64,000 nucleotides of DNA, taken from contig JBLHWY010000005.1 of NCBI GenBank assembly GCA_047629195.1, positions 33,064 to 97,063 on the forward strand, in the 5' to 3' direction. Position 1 is the stretch's first letter. Every line of letters begins with the position of its first letter. The notes beneath the pieces are model-generated. The model had not been told where the DNA came from. It searched no databases and saw nothing but the letters and a program-made list of their open reading frames with translations. Positions 8,820 to 18,524 of this stretch are shown one piece after another. A program made the translations under genes and the position numbers. The stretch comes from UBA4582 sp047629195. Lineage in GTDB: Bacteria; Pseudomonadota; Gammaproteobacteria; Pseudomonadales; Azotimanducaceae.

Positions 8820-11800
8820 ATGCAAAAGTTAATTGCCTGGTGGGCTACTAACACCGTCGCTGCGAATTTGCTGATGGTTGGTATCATTCTCGCAGGTGCG
8901 CTTGGTTTCATTGCGATGGAACGTGAAGCGTTTCCAAATTTTAAGCCGAATCAAATTTCCATTGAAGTGACTTGGCCTGGTGCTGCGCCACAGGAAGTTG
9001 AAGAACAAGTTGTTGCCAGAATCGAAAATGCGATTGATAACATCGATAGTGTTTATCGATATTATTCTTTCGCCCAAGAAAGCTTTGCCCGTATCGATGT
9101 TTACACACTGCCTACAGATGATATGGAAGGTTTCCTCAATGAAGTTAAAAATGCCGTTGACTCGGTAAACTCATTACCCAGGGACATCGAAAAACCTCAG
9201 GTCCGCAGAGTCGAATATCGAAACGAGATGATCAGAGTTGCGATCCACGGAGAGGTGGGTGAGCGTGCGCTGACGCGACTGGCAGAGGAGCTTCGTGATG
9301 AAGTTGCTGCATTGCCGTATATCTCAATTGTTGAATTGTTTGGAACGCGGCGAGAAGAAGTCACCATAGAACTTTCGGAACAAGCGCTAAGGCGTTACGG
9401 TTTAAGCTTTACTGAGGTTTCTGCTGCGATTCGTAACAGTTCGATTAATCTTTCATCGGGCAGTATTCGAACGGAAACCGGCGATGTATTGCTCCGCGCA
9501 CGAAACATGGCGGACAACGAAGACGATTTCAACAAAATTGTTATCCGCCAATCGCCCGAATCAGGGATTGTTCACTTAGGCGATATCGCAAAAGTTATTG
9601 ACGGTTTTGAAGACAACGAAATTTTGGCGACGATGAATGGGGAGCCTGCTGTTCTTCTCCAAATCATGTCTTCGGACAATATGCAGGTCGTCAAATCGAG
9701 TGATTCAATTAAGTCATGGATGGAACAACGAAAAAAAACGTTGCCAAAGGGCGTCACTTTATCGCTTTGGTTTGATACCGCAGATATCTATAACTCGAGA
9801 ATGGACACCATTGGAACCTCTGCCTATATGGGCTTGATTTTGGTGTTCCTGGTGCTGATACTTTCCTTAAGACCTAAGGTTGCACTCTGGGTGACTGCGG
9901 GTATCGGTGTCTCGTTTTTGGGTGCTTTCGCGATGCTGCCAACGATGGATGTGTCCCTTAATATTCTTTCGACTTTTGCTTTTCTATTAGTCCTCGGGAT
10001 TGTTGTTGATGATGCGATTGTCGTTGGTGAAAGTATTCATCAACATCATCACGAAATAGATGATCCACTACAGGCAGCCATTCAAGGTGCCACAGCAGTA
10101 TCCAAACCTGTCGTATTTGCTGTTTTAACAACGATAGTTGCCTTCGCACCATTCTTTTTTCTCACAACAGAAGACGCACAGATAACAAGGCAGTTCTCGA
10201 TTGTTATCACGCTTGCACTGGTAGTTTCCTTGATAGAAGCGTTTTTGATTCTACCGGCTCACCTTTCCCACCTTAAGCCGCGTAAAGAGTTAGGTAAAAT
10301 CGGACGCTTTCAGAAGCGCTTTGAAGATAAAGTTGTTGGTTTCTCTCGTACTGTTTATCGCGGCTGGGTTGATGCTTGTGTTAGAAACCGCTATTTGACT
10401 GCTAGTGTTTTTATCACGGCATTGACGATTAGCCTCGGTGTTTTCAACAGTGGTTGGGTGAAGTTCTCATTCATGCCTGAAGTAGAGAATGAGCTGATTT
10501 ACATCAATGTTGAATTGCCAACAGGCACACCCTACGCTCGAGCTTTAAAGGTACTCGATCAACTACAGGAAGCAGAACGGAAACTCATCGCTGAAGTTGA
10601 GGCTGAAGCTCAAATTGAGGGGGGTTCAGGTCAGCTTATTGAAGGTTGGTATACAAGATCGCGTAGAGATAGTGTCATTGCAATCGTCAAGCTAGCGCCG
10701 CCCGAAATACGAGACATGTCGGCGAAGGAGGCTGCTCTTAGACTCAGAGAGTTAGTGGGTGAGGTACCTGATGCCGACGAGATTGAAGTTAACTACACCA
10801 TGAATGATTCAACACCAAGGGTGAGTTATGTGATGCGTCATAAGGATCTGTCAAAACTCAAAGAAGCCGCCAAAGACGTTAAGGGGCATTTGTACGGCTA
10901 CGACGGAACCTTTTACGTTCGGGACAGTATGCGCGGAGAATCTGATGAGCTTCATATGCAATTGTTGCCCGGTGCAGAAAAGCTGGGATTAACGCTCGCA
11001 CAAGTTTCTATGCAAGTGCGGCAGGCTTATTTTGGTGAAGAAGTTCAGCGTCTGCCACGGGAAACCGGTGACGTTAGGGTGATGGTGCGCTATCCAAGAG
11101 AGCTGAGATATAGCTTAGAAAGCTTGAATGATTTCAGAGTGAGAACGACTGATGGTCGAGAATTACCGCTCATGTCTGTCGTTGATGTTGAAGTTGTCAC
11201 CGGAGTTCAACATATTCGTCGCCGAGATGGAGAACGGATGGTTAGGGTTACCGCTGAAGTGGTAAGTGAGTTGATGAGCGATATCAACACTGATATGAAA
11301 GACACGTTCCTACCTCTGATCGAACAGAAATATCCTGGGTTAAAAATTGGCGTCGGTGGTGATGCTGAAAGCGAAGCGCTGTTTTTGTCAGAATTGACTT
11401 CTTTATTTGCGATTGCGCTATTTGTCATGTACGCATTGATAGCGATAGCGTTTAGATCTTATTGGCTGCCCTTACTCGTGATGACAGCGATACCATTTGG
11501 TTTTATGGGGGCGGTTTATGGTCATCTGATGTTCGGTGTGTCGATGGCGATGTTCTCCTATTTTGGCATCGGTGCTGCAGCTGGTGTTGTTGTAAACGAT
11601 AACCTTGTACTTGTCGACTACATAGAGAGATTGCAAAAACAGGGATTGTCTGCGATCGACGCAGTTATTGAGGCTGGCGTTGCGCGTTTTAGGCCGATAC
11701 TTTTAACATCGGTCACTACCTTTGTCGGTTTGATGCCAATTATGGCGGAACGTTCTACGGACGCCCAATTCCTCAAGCCTGCTGTGTTATCGTTAGCCTT

Positions 11801-11942
11801 TGGAGTCTTATTTGCACTCTTCGTGAGCTTGTTCATGGTGCCAGCACTTTATTGTATTGGTGATGACCTTTCCCGATTAAGAAGCCGCTTCAAGGCCTGG
11901 TTTTTGATTAGAGTGGGTTTAACTTCAACCGCTCACTCTTGA
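8820..11942 (+). CDS. RND family efflux pump, inner-membrane component
   Basis: A 1040-aa proton-driven pump of the AcrB/HAE1 superfamily. It has the expected two-fold layout: TM1 at the N terminus, a large periplasmic loop (about 35-330), six helices (about 330-490), TM7 near 530, a second loop and six final helices. The proton-relay motif in TM4 is present as LGIVVDDAIVVGESIH with the paired aspartates. The C-terminal half carries GAAAGVVVNDNLVLVDYIE, its partner. ATG 8820 begins directly with the first helix. Substrates cannot be predicted; it is not obviously a CusA-type metal pump. Confidence 0.93.
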   Translation: MQKLIAWWATNTVAANLLMVGIILAGALGFIAMEREAFPNFKPNQISIEVTWPGAAPQEVEEQVVARIENAIDNIDSVYRYYSFAQESFARIDVYTLPTDDMEGFLNEVKNAVDSVNSLPRDIEKPQVRRVEYRNEMIRVAIHGEVGERALTRLAEELRDEVAALPYISIVELFGTRREEVTIELSEQALRRYGLSFTEVSAAIRNSSINLSSGSIRTETGDVLLRARNMADNEDDFNKIVIRQSPESGIVHLGDIAKVIDGFEDNEILATMNGEPAVLLQIMSSDNMQVVKSSDSIKSWMEQRKKTLPKGVTLSLWFDTADIYNSRMDTIGTSAYMGLILVFLVLILSLRPKVALWVTAGIGVSFLGAFAMLPTMDVSLNILSTFAFLLVLGIVVDDAIVVGESIHQHHHEIDDPLQAAIQGATAVSKPVVFAVLTTIVAFAPFFFLTTEDAQITRQFSIVITLALVVSLIEAFLILPAHLSHLKPRKELGKIGRFQKRFEDKVVGFSRTVYRGWVDACVRNRYLTASVFITALTISLGVFNSGWVKFSFMPEVENELIYINVELPTGTPYARALKVLDQLQEAERKLIAEVEAEAQIEGGSGQLIEGWYTRSRRDSVIAIVKLAPPEIRDMSAKEAALRLRELVGEVPDADEIEVNYTMNDSTPRVSYVMRHKDLSKLKEAAKDVKGHLYGYDGTFYVRDSMRGESDELHMQLLPGAEKLGLTLAQVSMQVRQAYFGEEVQRLPRETGDVRVMVRYPRELRYSLESLNDFRVRTTDGRELPLMSVVDVEVVTGVQHIRRRDGERMVRVTAEVVSELMSDINTDMKDTFLPLIEQKYPGLKIGVGGDAESEALFLSELTSLFAIALFVMYALIAIAFRSYWLPLLVMTAIPFGFMGAVYGHLMFGVSMAMFSYFGIGAAAGVVVNDNLVLVDYIERLQKQGLSAIDAVIEAGVARFRPILLTSVTTFVGLMPIMAERSTDAQFLKPAVLSLAFGVLFALFVSLFMVPALYCIGDDLSRLRSRFKAWFLIRVGLTSTAHS

Positions 11943-12095
11943 TGTTTTGGCGCTATACCGACTATTCTTTAAAGTTCTTCTCTCTATGGAGCGAATCCTC
12001 TAATCTGCAACTCTAATGCAAACTATAATTAAGTTTGTTAAGAATGACATCTGTTGTTCTTTTAGCCAGCTCAAAGTAGCTACAAAGGTTAGATT

Positions 12096-12491
12096 GTGGA
12101 AATTAAAAAAGAGTATTTCATCCCATTTCCCCTGGATAGAGTTTATAGCGCCTGGGTTGCGTCTGAAACTGTTGTTGAACCTGCCACAGCGATGGATATC
12201 AATCCCGTGGTTGGTGGTCATTATCGGCTGATCATCGAAATGCCTGGCTTTTCATCAGCTAATGAAGGGGAATTCGAGCTTGTCGAACCAAGGCAACATA
12301 TTCGATATAGCTGGGAATGGAATCATGATGGTGAAGTGACCGATATTGATGTTTTGTTCTTCGCTATCGATGGCGCAACAAAAATTGAAATTTTGCATAA
12401 AGGGTTCACCAAACAAGAAAGCGTGACCAGTCATGATAGTGGTTGGGACAGCTATGTGGTCGGGTTCATTAAACATCTGACGTCAAATTGA
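12096..12491 (+). CDS. AHSA1/START-fold (SRPBCC) domain protein
   Basis: A 131-aa single-domain protein of the activator of Hsp90 ATPase homologue 1 type (helix-grip fold binding a hydrophobic ligand). Diagnostic parts are FIPFPLDRVYSAWV at the start, NPVVGGHYRLIIEMPG, and the C-terminal TSHDSGWDSYVVGFIKHL. The start is GTG 12096, with AAGGT nine bases upstream. Its TGA stop overlaps the TTG start of the amino-acid permease (12488-12491), so translational coupling is likely. The function of the domain here is unknown. Confidence 0.8.
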   Translation: MEIKKEYFIPFPLDRVYSAWVASETVVEPATAMDINPVVGGHYRLIIEMPGFSSANEGEFELVEPRQHIRYSWEWNHDGEVTDIDVLFFAIDGATKIEILHKGFTKQESVTSHDSGWDSYVVGFIKHLTSN

Positions 12492-13825
12492 GTATTCTTC
12501 CGCTGCAAAATAAAGCGTTAGGTTTTTGGCGTGGTTGGGCTCTGGTTGTGGGCGGTACGATTGGCTCGGGTATTTTCACCTTACCGGCTCTGTTAGCGCC
12601 CTATGGTTTGTTAGGGTTGCTGGGTTGGTTTATTGCGGGTTCAGGCGCGTTGCTGCTTGCAGTCATGCTAGCGAAACTATCTGTGAGAATACCGGCGTTG
12701 GGCGGACCTTATGCTTATGCGCGTGCTGGGTTTGGTGATTTTGTTGGATTTTGGGTCGGTTGGGGATATTGGATCGCGATCTGGTCTGCGACCGCGGCTA
12801 TATCAGTTGCCTGTGTAGGATATATTAGTTTTTTCCTGCCTATCCTGCGAGAGAGTTCGATACTAGCCGGCGTCGCTACTCTGACACTTATATGGTCATT
12901 GACCGCGATGAACGTTCGCTCGATGGGCTCCTCTGGCGGTTTTCAACTTGTCACAACTTTTTTGAAGATTCTGCCATTACTTTTTGTCGGCGTGTTGGGA
13001 CTCAGTTCGGGCTCAACAGACAACCTACCTCCATTTAACCCAAGTGGCGGCAATTTTTTAGCTGTAATAGCGACCAGCGTCACATTAGTGATGTGGGCTT
13101 TTGTCGGCCTCGAAGGTGGCACAGTGCCGGCAGGGGACATGGTGGAACCAGAAAAAACCATTCCAAAAATTCTGATTTTCGGCACCTTGTCGGTCCTTGT
13201 CGTATATCTCATTGCCTTTACGGGTGTCATGTTACTCCTGCCGGCTAGTGAACTTAGCAATTCTCCAGCGCCTTTTGCTGATGCCACCGTGAAAGTGATC
13301 GGTAACGTCGGCGCTTCGTTAATTGCGCTCGGCGCTGTTATTTCAACGCTTGGAGCGTTAAATGCTCAGGTGTTGCTGTCCGGCCAAGTAGTGAGGGCAG
13401 TGGCCCTTGATGGTCTATTTCCAGCGAAGTTGGGCTTGCTTGGGCCAAGGGGAACGCCGGTTTTCGCCATTGTCGCATCATCTATTTTGGCGAGTATTCT
13501 TGTCATGATGAACTACACCAAAGGGTTGGTGGAGGCTTTCAATATGATGATTTTGTTGTCTACGCTGACAACCCTGATACCCCTGTCGTTTGCCGCTATT
13601 GCTGCATTAATATTTCTGAAGCAGGATGAGCCAGGCGCGTCTCGTACTAGAAGTATGCTAGTTGCGGTTTTAGCTTTTCTTTATTCATTGCTTGTTATAA
13701 TAGGCGCGGGTGCAGAAACAGTGTTTTACGGTTTTATTTTGCTCACTGCAGCGATGCCGTTTTATGTGCTGGTTCCTAGAAACCGAACAATAAGGCACGA
13801 AGCTACAAATAAGCGCAAAAATTAG
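12488..13825 (+). CDS. APC family amino acid permease
   Basis: A 445-aa inner-membrane transporter of the amino acid-polyamine-organocation superfamily with about twelve helices. The unwound TM1 motif appears as GGTIGSGIFTLPALLAPYG, followed by PALGGPYAYARAGFG; TM6 carries MWAFVGLEGGTVPAGDMVEPEKT. Translation probably begins at TTG 12488 inside the stop region of the AHSA1 gene. The next gene, 46 bp downstream, is a guanidino-group hydrolase, so arginine, a methylated arginine or a related guanidino compound is a reasonable substrate guess; the sequence alone does not prove it. Confidence 0.88.
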   Translation: MSILPLQNKALGFWRGWALVVGGTIGSGIFTLPALLAPYGLLGLLGWFIAGSGALLLAVMLAKLSVRIPALGGPYAYARAGFGDFVGFWVGWGYWIAIWSATAAISVACVGYISFFLPILRESSILAGVATLTLIWSLTAMNVRSMGSSGGFQLVTTFLKILPLLFVGVLGLSSGSTDNLPPFNPSGGNFLAVIATSVTLVMWAFVGLEGGTVPAGDMVEPEKTIPKILIFGTLSVLVVYLIAFTGVMLLLPASELSNSPAPFADATVKVIGNVGASLIALGAVISTLGALNAQVLLSGQVVRAVALDGLFPAKLGLLGPRGTPVFAIVASSILASILVMMNYTKGLVEAFNMMILLSTLTTLIPLSFAAIAALIFLKQDEPGASRTRSMLVAVLAFLYSLLVIIGAGAETVFYGFILLTAAMPFYVLVPRNRTIRHEATNKRKN

Positions 13826-13871
13826 TGCTACCCCCAATTAAACCTAAGATGTCAAATCTAAGAAGTCGCAC

Positions 13872-14789
13872 ATGAATAGCAACGAAAAGAATGAAATGAA
13901 GAGTGTTAGCCTCAGTGGTGCCTGCAACGAGTGGGGAGCCATTGAAAAAGTTGCAATTCGCGGCGTTGAAGCAGCGTTTGAAAGCGAAAATAGAATTGAA
14001 CGTGATTGGCAAGCGCTCCGTTTTCATGCCAAGCCTGATTTTGAAATTGCAAAATCGGAATATCAAGAGTTTAAAAATTTAGTCTGTTCTAATGGCGCCG
14101 AAGCCATATTGTTGGGGCCGAACGAGGCACTGACCTTAGACAGTATTTACCCCAGAGATGCAATGGTGCTGTCACCTCAAGGTTTGATCCTCTGTCGCAT
14201 GGGCCGAGTAAGCCGTGAGAAAGAACCAAAATTAAACTCAGAAACACTTAAAACCGAGGGATATAGTGTCCTAGGCACAATACAGAATCCAGGTACACTG
14301 GAAGGTGGCGACTTCATTTGGCTGGATGAGCATCATGCTGCTGTTGGACTTGGTCCGAGAACCAATGAGGCGGGGATTGCTCAATTGAAAGCTTTGCTAG
14401 GAGAGCAGGTCGACCTGCATGTTGTGCCTTTGCCAGCTCCAGAACATCCCGAAGATGTGTTTCACCTTATGAGTATGATTTCGCCTTTGGATCAAGACTT
14501 AGCACTTATTTATCGACCACTGATGCCTGAGTCTTTTTTAAGCTGGCTCGAATCCCTTGGCATTAAATTTGTAGAGGTTAGCGAGGCAGAGTTTATGCCA
14601 ATGGGATGCAATGTTCTGGCAATCGCACCAAGACAAGTGATCATGCTAGCGGGTTTGCCAGAAACAAAACAGCGATTGCAGAAAGCAGGTTGTAAAGTGT
14701 TGGCCTACAAAGGTGATGAGATTAGCCGAAAGGGTGAGGGCGGCCCGACCTGCTTGACTCGGCCCTTGGTTAGGAGCCGATTGTCTTAA
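13872..14789 (+). CDS. Guanidino-group modifying enzyme (dimethylarginine dimethylaminohydrolase/amidinotransferase family)
   Basis: A 305-aa five-bladed pentein-fold enzyme. Family members hydrolyse arginine or methylated arginines or transfer amidino groups through a Cys-alkylthiouronium intermediate. Visible active-site elements: LEGGD (Glu144, Asp147), the His198 motif EDVFHLMSMISP, and the nucleophile Cys294 in GGPTCLTRPL. The order and spacing match DDAH-like members rather than the larger arginine deiminase, which is about 400 aa. It follows the APC permease and probably catabolises what that permease imports. Exact substrate is not resolved; L-arginine deimination is the alternative. 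Confidence 0.78.
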   Translation: MNSNEKNEMKSVSLSGACNEWGAIEKVAIRGVEAAFESENRIERDWQALRFHAKPDFEIAKSEYQEFKNLVCSNGAEAILLGPNEALTLDSIYPRDAMVLSPQGLILCRMGRVSREKEPKLNSETLKTEGYSVLGTIQNPGTLEGGDFIWLDEHHAAVGLGPRTNEAGIAQLKALLGEQVDLHVVPLPAPEHPEDVFHLMSMISPLDQDLALIYRPLMPESFLSWLESLGIKFVEVSEAEFMPMGCNVLAIAPRQVIMLAGLPETKQRLQKAGCKVLAYKGDEISRKGEGGPTCLTRPLVRSRLS

Positions 14790-14857
14790 CGAGCCTGTTG
14801 TGACGGGCTTATCGGTGGTCTGCACATAATGTGCTGAGATGTTCTTAAATTGCGCCA

Positions 14858-15091
14858 ATGTCACATCTTCCAGAGGAAAAACAAAGCCATTGGATGTATT
14901 ATCCGATGTGGCTAAGACCAGCCTTTGATATGAATCTGGAACAAATCGATTATATGCAATTTATCCCCATTACTACCAACAAAGCTTCAACCCGAGAGAT
15001 ACTCTACGGCTACTCTGACCCTCGACACAAGGTAGAGGCTGATTGCTATTTGAACGACTCTCGCTTTGCAGAACCAAAGATTTCTGAATGA
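14858..15091 (+). pseudogene. Remnant of a Rieske-type oxygenase alpha subunit
   Basis: A 77-codon frame whose product is not a complete protein. Its middle (RPAFDMNLEQIDYMQFIPIT, then TREILYGYSDPRHKVEADCYLN) strongly resembles the C-terminal catalytic part of ring-hydroxylating or carnitine-oxygenase-type Rieske alpha subunits, from the region around the iron-binding domain. The Rieske cluster domain and most of the catalytic domain are missing, and the frame ends where recQ begins (TGA 15089-15091 overlaps ATG 15088). I regard it as a decayed fragment; continued translation is possible but would not give an oxygenase. Confidence 0.6.
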
Positions 15092-16878
15092 TTGATCCGC
15101 AACAGATTCTTCAAAATATATTCGGCTTCCCTGAATTCAGAGCACCACAGGGTGAAATAATCGAGACGCTGGTCGGGGGTGGTGATGCGCTTGTGCTTAT
15201 GCCCACGGGTGGTGGCAAATCGCTCTGTTATCAAATTCCCGCAATCGCGAGGCCAGGGGTTGGCATCGTTATTTCGCCTTTGATCGCGTTGATGCAAAAC
15301 CAGGTTGATGCACTAAGAGAGTTGGGTGTCAAAGCCAGCTTCCTAAATTCTACTCTTGATGCCGGAACTGTCTACGAGATTGAGCAGGCGCTGCGTCATG
15401 GAGAACTTGATCTACTTTACTTGGCGCCAGAACGTCTCGTTCAACCAAGCACTCAGGCATTGCTGCATGAGCTGGAAATCAGTTTGTTTGCGATAGACGA
15501 AGCGCATTGTGTGTCCCAGTGGGGGCATGATTTCAGATCTGATTACCTGCATTTAGGTATGCTCGCGACAGAGTTCCCAAATGTACCGAGGATAGCGTTA
15601 ACTGCTACTGCCGACGCGCGCACTCAGGCCGAGATAGTTTCGAGGTTAGCCCTCGAAAATGCACAGCAGTTTATTGTTGGCTTTGACCGGCCCAACATAC
15701 GCTATCGGATCACACTCAAAAACAATCCAAGACAACAATTACTTCAGTTTCTGAAAAATGAGCACCGCCATGATGCAGGAATTATTTATTGTCTATCGCG
15801 ACGGAAAACCGAGGAAACTGCGAGCTGGTTGAAACAACAGGGTTATGAAGCGCTGCCTTACCATGCCGGGCTGGATAATAAAGTCAGAGCCAAGAACCAG
15901 TCTCGGTTTCTGAGGGAAGAAGGTATCATCATTGTTGCCACAATAGCCTTTGGTATGGGTATTGATAAACCGGATGTTCGATTTGTCGCCCACCTCGATT
16001 TGCCCAAAACCATCGAGAGCTACTATCAGGAAACGGGGCGTGCAGGGAGAGATGGCGAAGCTGCGAACGCCTGGATGGTTTATGGTTTGCAGGATGTTAT
16101 TAAGCTGCGGCAGATGATGGAAAAATCAGAAGGTAGCGAAGAGCATAAGCGAGCTGAACAGCATCGCTTGAATGCGATGCTTGGCCTTTGCGAAATAACC
16201 AGTTGTCGGCGTCATGCGCTGTTACGTTATTTTGATGAAGACTCGCCCGAGCGGTGTGGAAATTGTGATACTTGTATTGAACCAGTTGACACTTGGGATG
16301 GCACTGAAGCGGCTCAAAAAGCTTTGAGTGCGGCATTCCGTACAGGACAGCGGTTTGGTGTAGGTCATCTAATCGATGTATTGCAAGGTAATGAAACAGA
16401 TAAGACTCGTCAGTTTGAACACGAAAAGCTCTCAACATTTGGTATTGGTAGTTCTCTTGATGATAACCAGTGGCGATCAGTCTATCGACAATTAGTTGCA
16501 CGAGGTTACATTAACGTCGATTTGGAACGCTTTGGTGCGCTCCGGTTAGAAGAAAAGTGCAGGCCATTATTAAAAGGTGAAGAGCAAATAGAATTGCGCC
16601 GTGATACGGGCAAGAAAGTTGTGGCTCGTCAGACGAAAACCCACTTGCCTGATGATATAGATGTGGGGCTTTGGGAGGCCCTACGAGAGTGCCGTCGCGT
16701 GTGTGCAGAGGAGCAGGGTGTGCCACCCTATGTGATATTTCACGATAAAACTCTGCGAGAAATGGCGGAGCAGATGCCGCAAAATCAGAGAGAGTTTGGT
16801 TATCTTAGTGGTGTTGGTGAGCGAAAGCAGGAGAAGTATGGTGCAGCCTTTCTGGCTGTCATTCAGGCAGCGCACTGA
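15088..16878 (+). CDS. recQ: ATP-dependent DNA helicase RecQ
   Basis: A 596-aa 3'-5' superfamily 2 helicase for recombination and fork repair. Domains in order: RecA-like 1 with Walker A MPTGGGKSLCYQIPA (Lys44) and DEAH motif AIDEAHCVSQWGHDFR; RecA-like 2 with HAGLDNKVRAKNQSRFL and QETGRAGRDGE; zinc-binding RQC region with Cys in SCRRHALLRYF and RCGNCDTC; winged helix; and a C-terminal HRDC domain ending about residue 595. Length equals the E. coli-type enzyme. The start at MIDPQQILQNIFGF overlaps the end of the Rieske remnant. Confidence 0.96.
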   Translation: MIDPQQILQNIFGFPEFRAPQGEIIETLVGGGDALVLMPTGGGKSLCYQIPAIARPGVGIVISPLIALMQNQVDALRELGVKASFLNSTLDAGTVYEIEQALRHGELDLLYLAPERLVQPSTQALLHELEISLFAIDEAHCVSQWGHDFRSDYLHLGMLATEFPNVPRIALTATADARTQAEIVSRLALENAQQFIVGFDRPNIRYRITLKNNPRQQLLQFLKNEHRHDAGIIYCLSRRKTEETASWLKQQGYEALPYHAGLDNKVRAKNQSRFLREEGIIIVATIAFGMGIDKPDVRFVAHLDLPKTIESYYQETGRAGRDGEAANAWMVYGLQDVIKLRQMMEKSEGSEEHKRAEQHRLNAMLGLCEITSCRRHALLRYFDEDSPERCGNCDTCIEPVDTWDGTEAAQKALSAAFRTGQRFGVGHLIDVLQGNETDKTRQFEHEKLSTFGIGSSLDDNQWRSVYRQLVARGYINVDLERFGALRLEEKCRPLLKGEEQIELRRDTGKKVVARQTKTHLPDDIDVGLWEALRECRRVCAEEQGVPPYVIFHDKTLREMAEQMPQNQREFGYLSGVGERKQEKYGAAFLAVIQAAH

Positions 16879-16928
16879 GTTAAAGTGAACAGAACATGTT
16901 GATTTTTACTATTTCATAAGAGGATGTT

Positions 16929-17615
16929 ATGGCAAGCGTAGAAGATGATCTAATAGTGGAACAGATTCAGATAGGACCAATGCAAAATTTTACTTATATT
17001 GTAGGGTCAAAAAGTACCAGAGAGGTTGCCGTGATAGATCCTGCTTGGGATATTGCCGCACTCACCGATATGATCAATAAAGCAGGCTATACGCTAACTG
17101 CAGCTCTGTTGACACATTACCATCCAGACCATTGCGGTGGCTCTTTTGGTAAGAACACTGTTCAAGGCGTTGCAGATTTACTTGAGACTGATCCAGTCAA
17201 GGTTTTTGCTCATAAGCTGGAAGCAGATGGGGTGAAAAAAGTTACCGGAATATCGGAATCTGACATCACCAGGGTAGACTCTGGTGATAAATTGAAGGTT
17301 GGAAATATTGAGGTTGAGTTTTTGCATACCCCAGGTCACACGCCGGGCTCTCAATGTTTCAAAATCAAAAACACATTGATCTCTGGCGACACGCTTTTTG
17401 TTAACGGATGTGGTCGGGTTGATTTGCCGGGTTCCAATTCTGAGGATATGTATCATAGTATCCAGAAACTGGCTTCCCTGCCTGATGACACAATTTTGCT
17501 TCCAGGTCACAACTATAGTGATGTACCTAGCGCGACCATGGCTGATACTAAAAAAGCGAATGTCTATCTGAGAATAGATAACCTTGAAAGCTGGAAGATA
17601 ATGATGGGGCACTGA
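16929..17615 (+). CDS. Metallo-beta-lactamase-fold hydrolase, glyoxalase II-like
   Basis: A 228-aa dinuclear zinc hydrolase. The metal motif is THYHPDH (His63, His65, Asp67, His68), followed by the His of HTPGHTPGS, the bridging Asp in LISGDTLF and the last His in LLPGHNYSD. It is shorter than classical glyoxalase II (about 250 aa) and lacks its C-terminal glutathione-binding helices, so a thioester or other small-molecule hydrolase is more likely; persulfide dioxygenase is a further possibility. ATG 16929 has AAGAGG upstream. It stands 50 bp after recQ. Confidence 0.87.
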   Translation: MASVEDDLIVEQIQIGPMQNFTYIVGSKSTREVAVIDPAWDIAALTDMINKAGYTLTAALLTHYHPDHCGGSFGKNTVQGVADLLETDPVKVFAHKLEADGVKKVTGISESDITRVDSGDKLKVGNIEVEFLHTPGHTPGSQCFKIKNTLISGDTLFVNGCGRVDLPGSNSEDMYHSIQKLASLPDDTILLPGHNYSDVPSATMADTKKANVYLRIDNLESWKIMMGH

Positions 17616-17661
17616 ATTTCGAAAGGTGCATGCAGCGAGAACATCATGGATGTGAACTGCG

Positions 17662-18150
17662 ATGAATGACCTTGCTCAAAACTGGCTTAATCTGGTTTGT
17701 CATATGTTACCTAAGGTGTCTTCTGCGATAGTGGTCCTTCGTGATGAACGAGGCCCTGTGGCGGTCTGGTCCCATGCTTTGCTCGAAGCAAAGCGCTGGT
17801 GGTACATCGACTCAGTGTCCTGATCAATTCACTGAACAATCCGAACAACATGAAGCGCTAATGTCAGAGTCGCGCTGGCGAAACAACAATGTGTCCACGT
17901 TCTTATTGGCATGAGTGACCAGTAGAAATTGCTGATCGCTCATGCCGCTCTGATCAATCCAGTCGCTAGAAGTGAAGTGGATAAGACCCTCGATAAACTA
18001 TCGATAAGACCCATGTTAAAAGATTGGAATTCGGTATTCTGACGCTACTAGCGGTCGATGCCGACGCTAATGAACAGTTGGTGAGCAATCGACTACTCGA
18101 TTGGAGCAGTGCCTAGCTTGAGCTGTTGTATCAAATAACCCAACTTTCCG
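17662..18150 (+). pseudogene. Decayed GAF-containing adaptor-like gene
   Basis: From ATG 17662 a frame encodes NWLNLVCHMLPKVSSAIVVL, then VAVWSHALLEAKRWW, and stops at 17823. Further pieces in shifted frames follow: AKQQCVHVLIGM near 17880, LIAHAALINPVARSE near 17940, and NRLLDWSSA then LELLYQ near 18100. Together they resemble the N-terminal GAF-like part of HlyD-type adaptors (family pattern WLELQCRMIPGV... LQWGSAWLE). Stops and frame changes make it non-functional. The match is by memory of the family and is only moderately secure. Confidence 0.4.
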
Positions 18151-18524
18151 AAAACGCTGGCTCGGACCTAGAACCGCAGGCTGCTGGTTAGTCGGTTGCC
18201 AGAAGTGGATTGATTTAGAGGGTTAAGCAGCAGGCGTTGAATATACTGAGCAGGCAGATTACCGTGAGTCTAAGAGTTGTGAGCTACTGCAGGGTCATCA
18301 TTTCAGCCGGCCCTTTCCTAGGCTATTGTGAGCTTTTTTCAGCATATTCTAAAGATCAATCGGTCTAGATCAGACTGCTTAGATTTTCGAGCTTAACGGC
18401 TACAATTTAGCTAGATTACAAACTTGCAATATTCCTCACTCTTTTCTTGTGTCGCTAATTAGTCTTTTTCATTGCTCGTAGGAATATGGTTATACTTAGC
18501 TCTTTGTTTGTCACAGGAGGATTT
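18151..18524. other. Intergenic stretch before the SMP-30 gene
   Basis: About 370 bp with no supported gene. It presumably carries the promoter of the downstream SMP-30 gene. No strong hairpin or repeat is seen. Confidence 0.4.
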
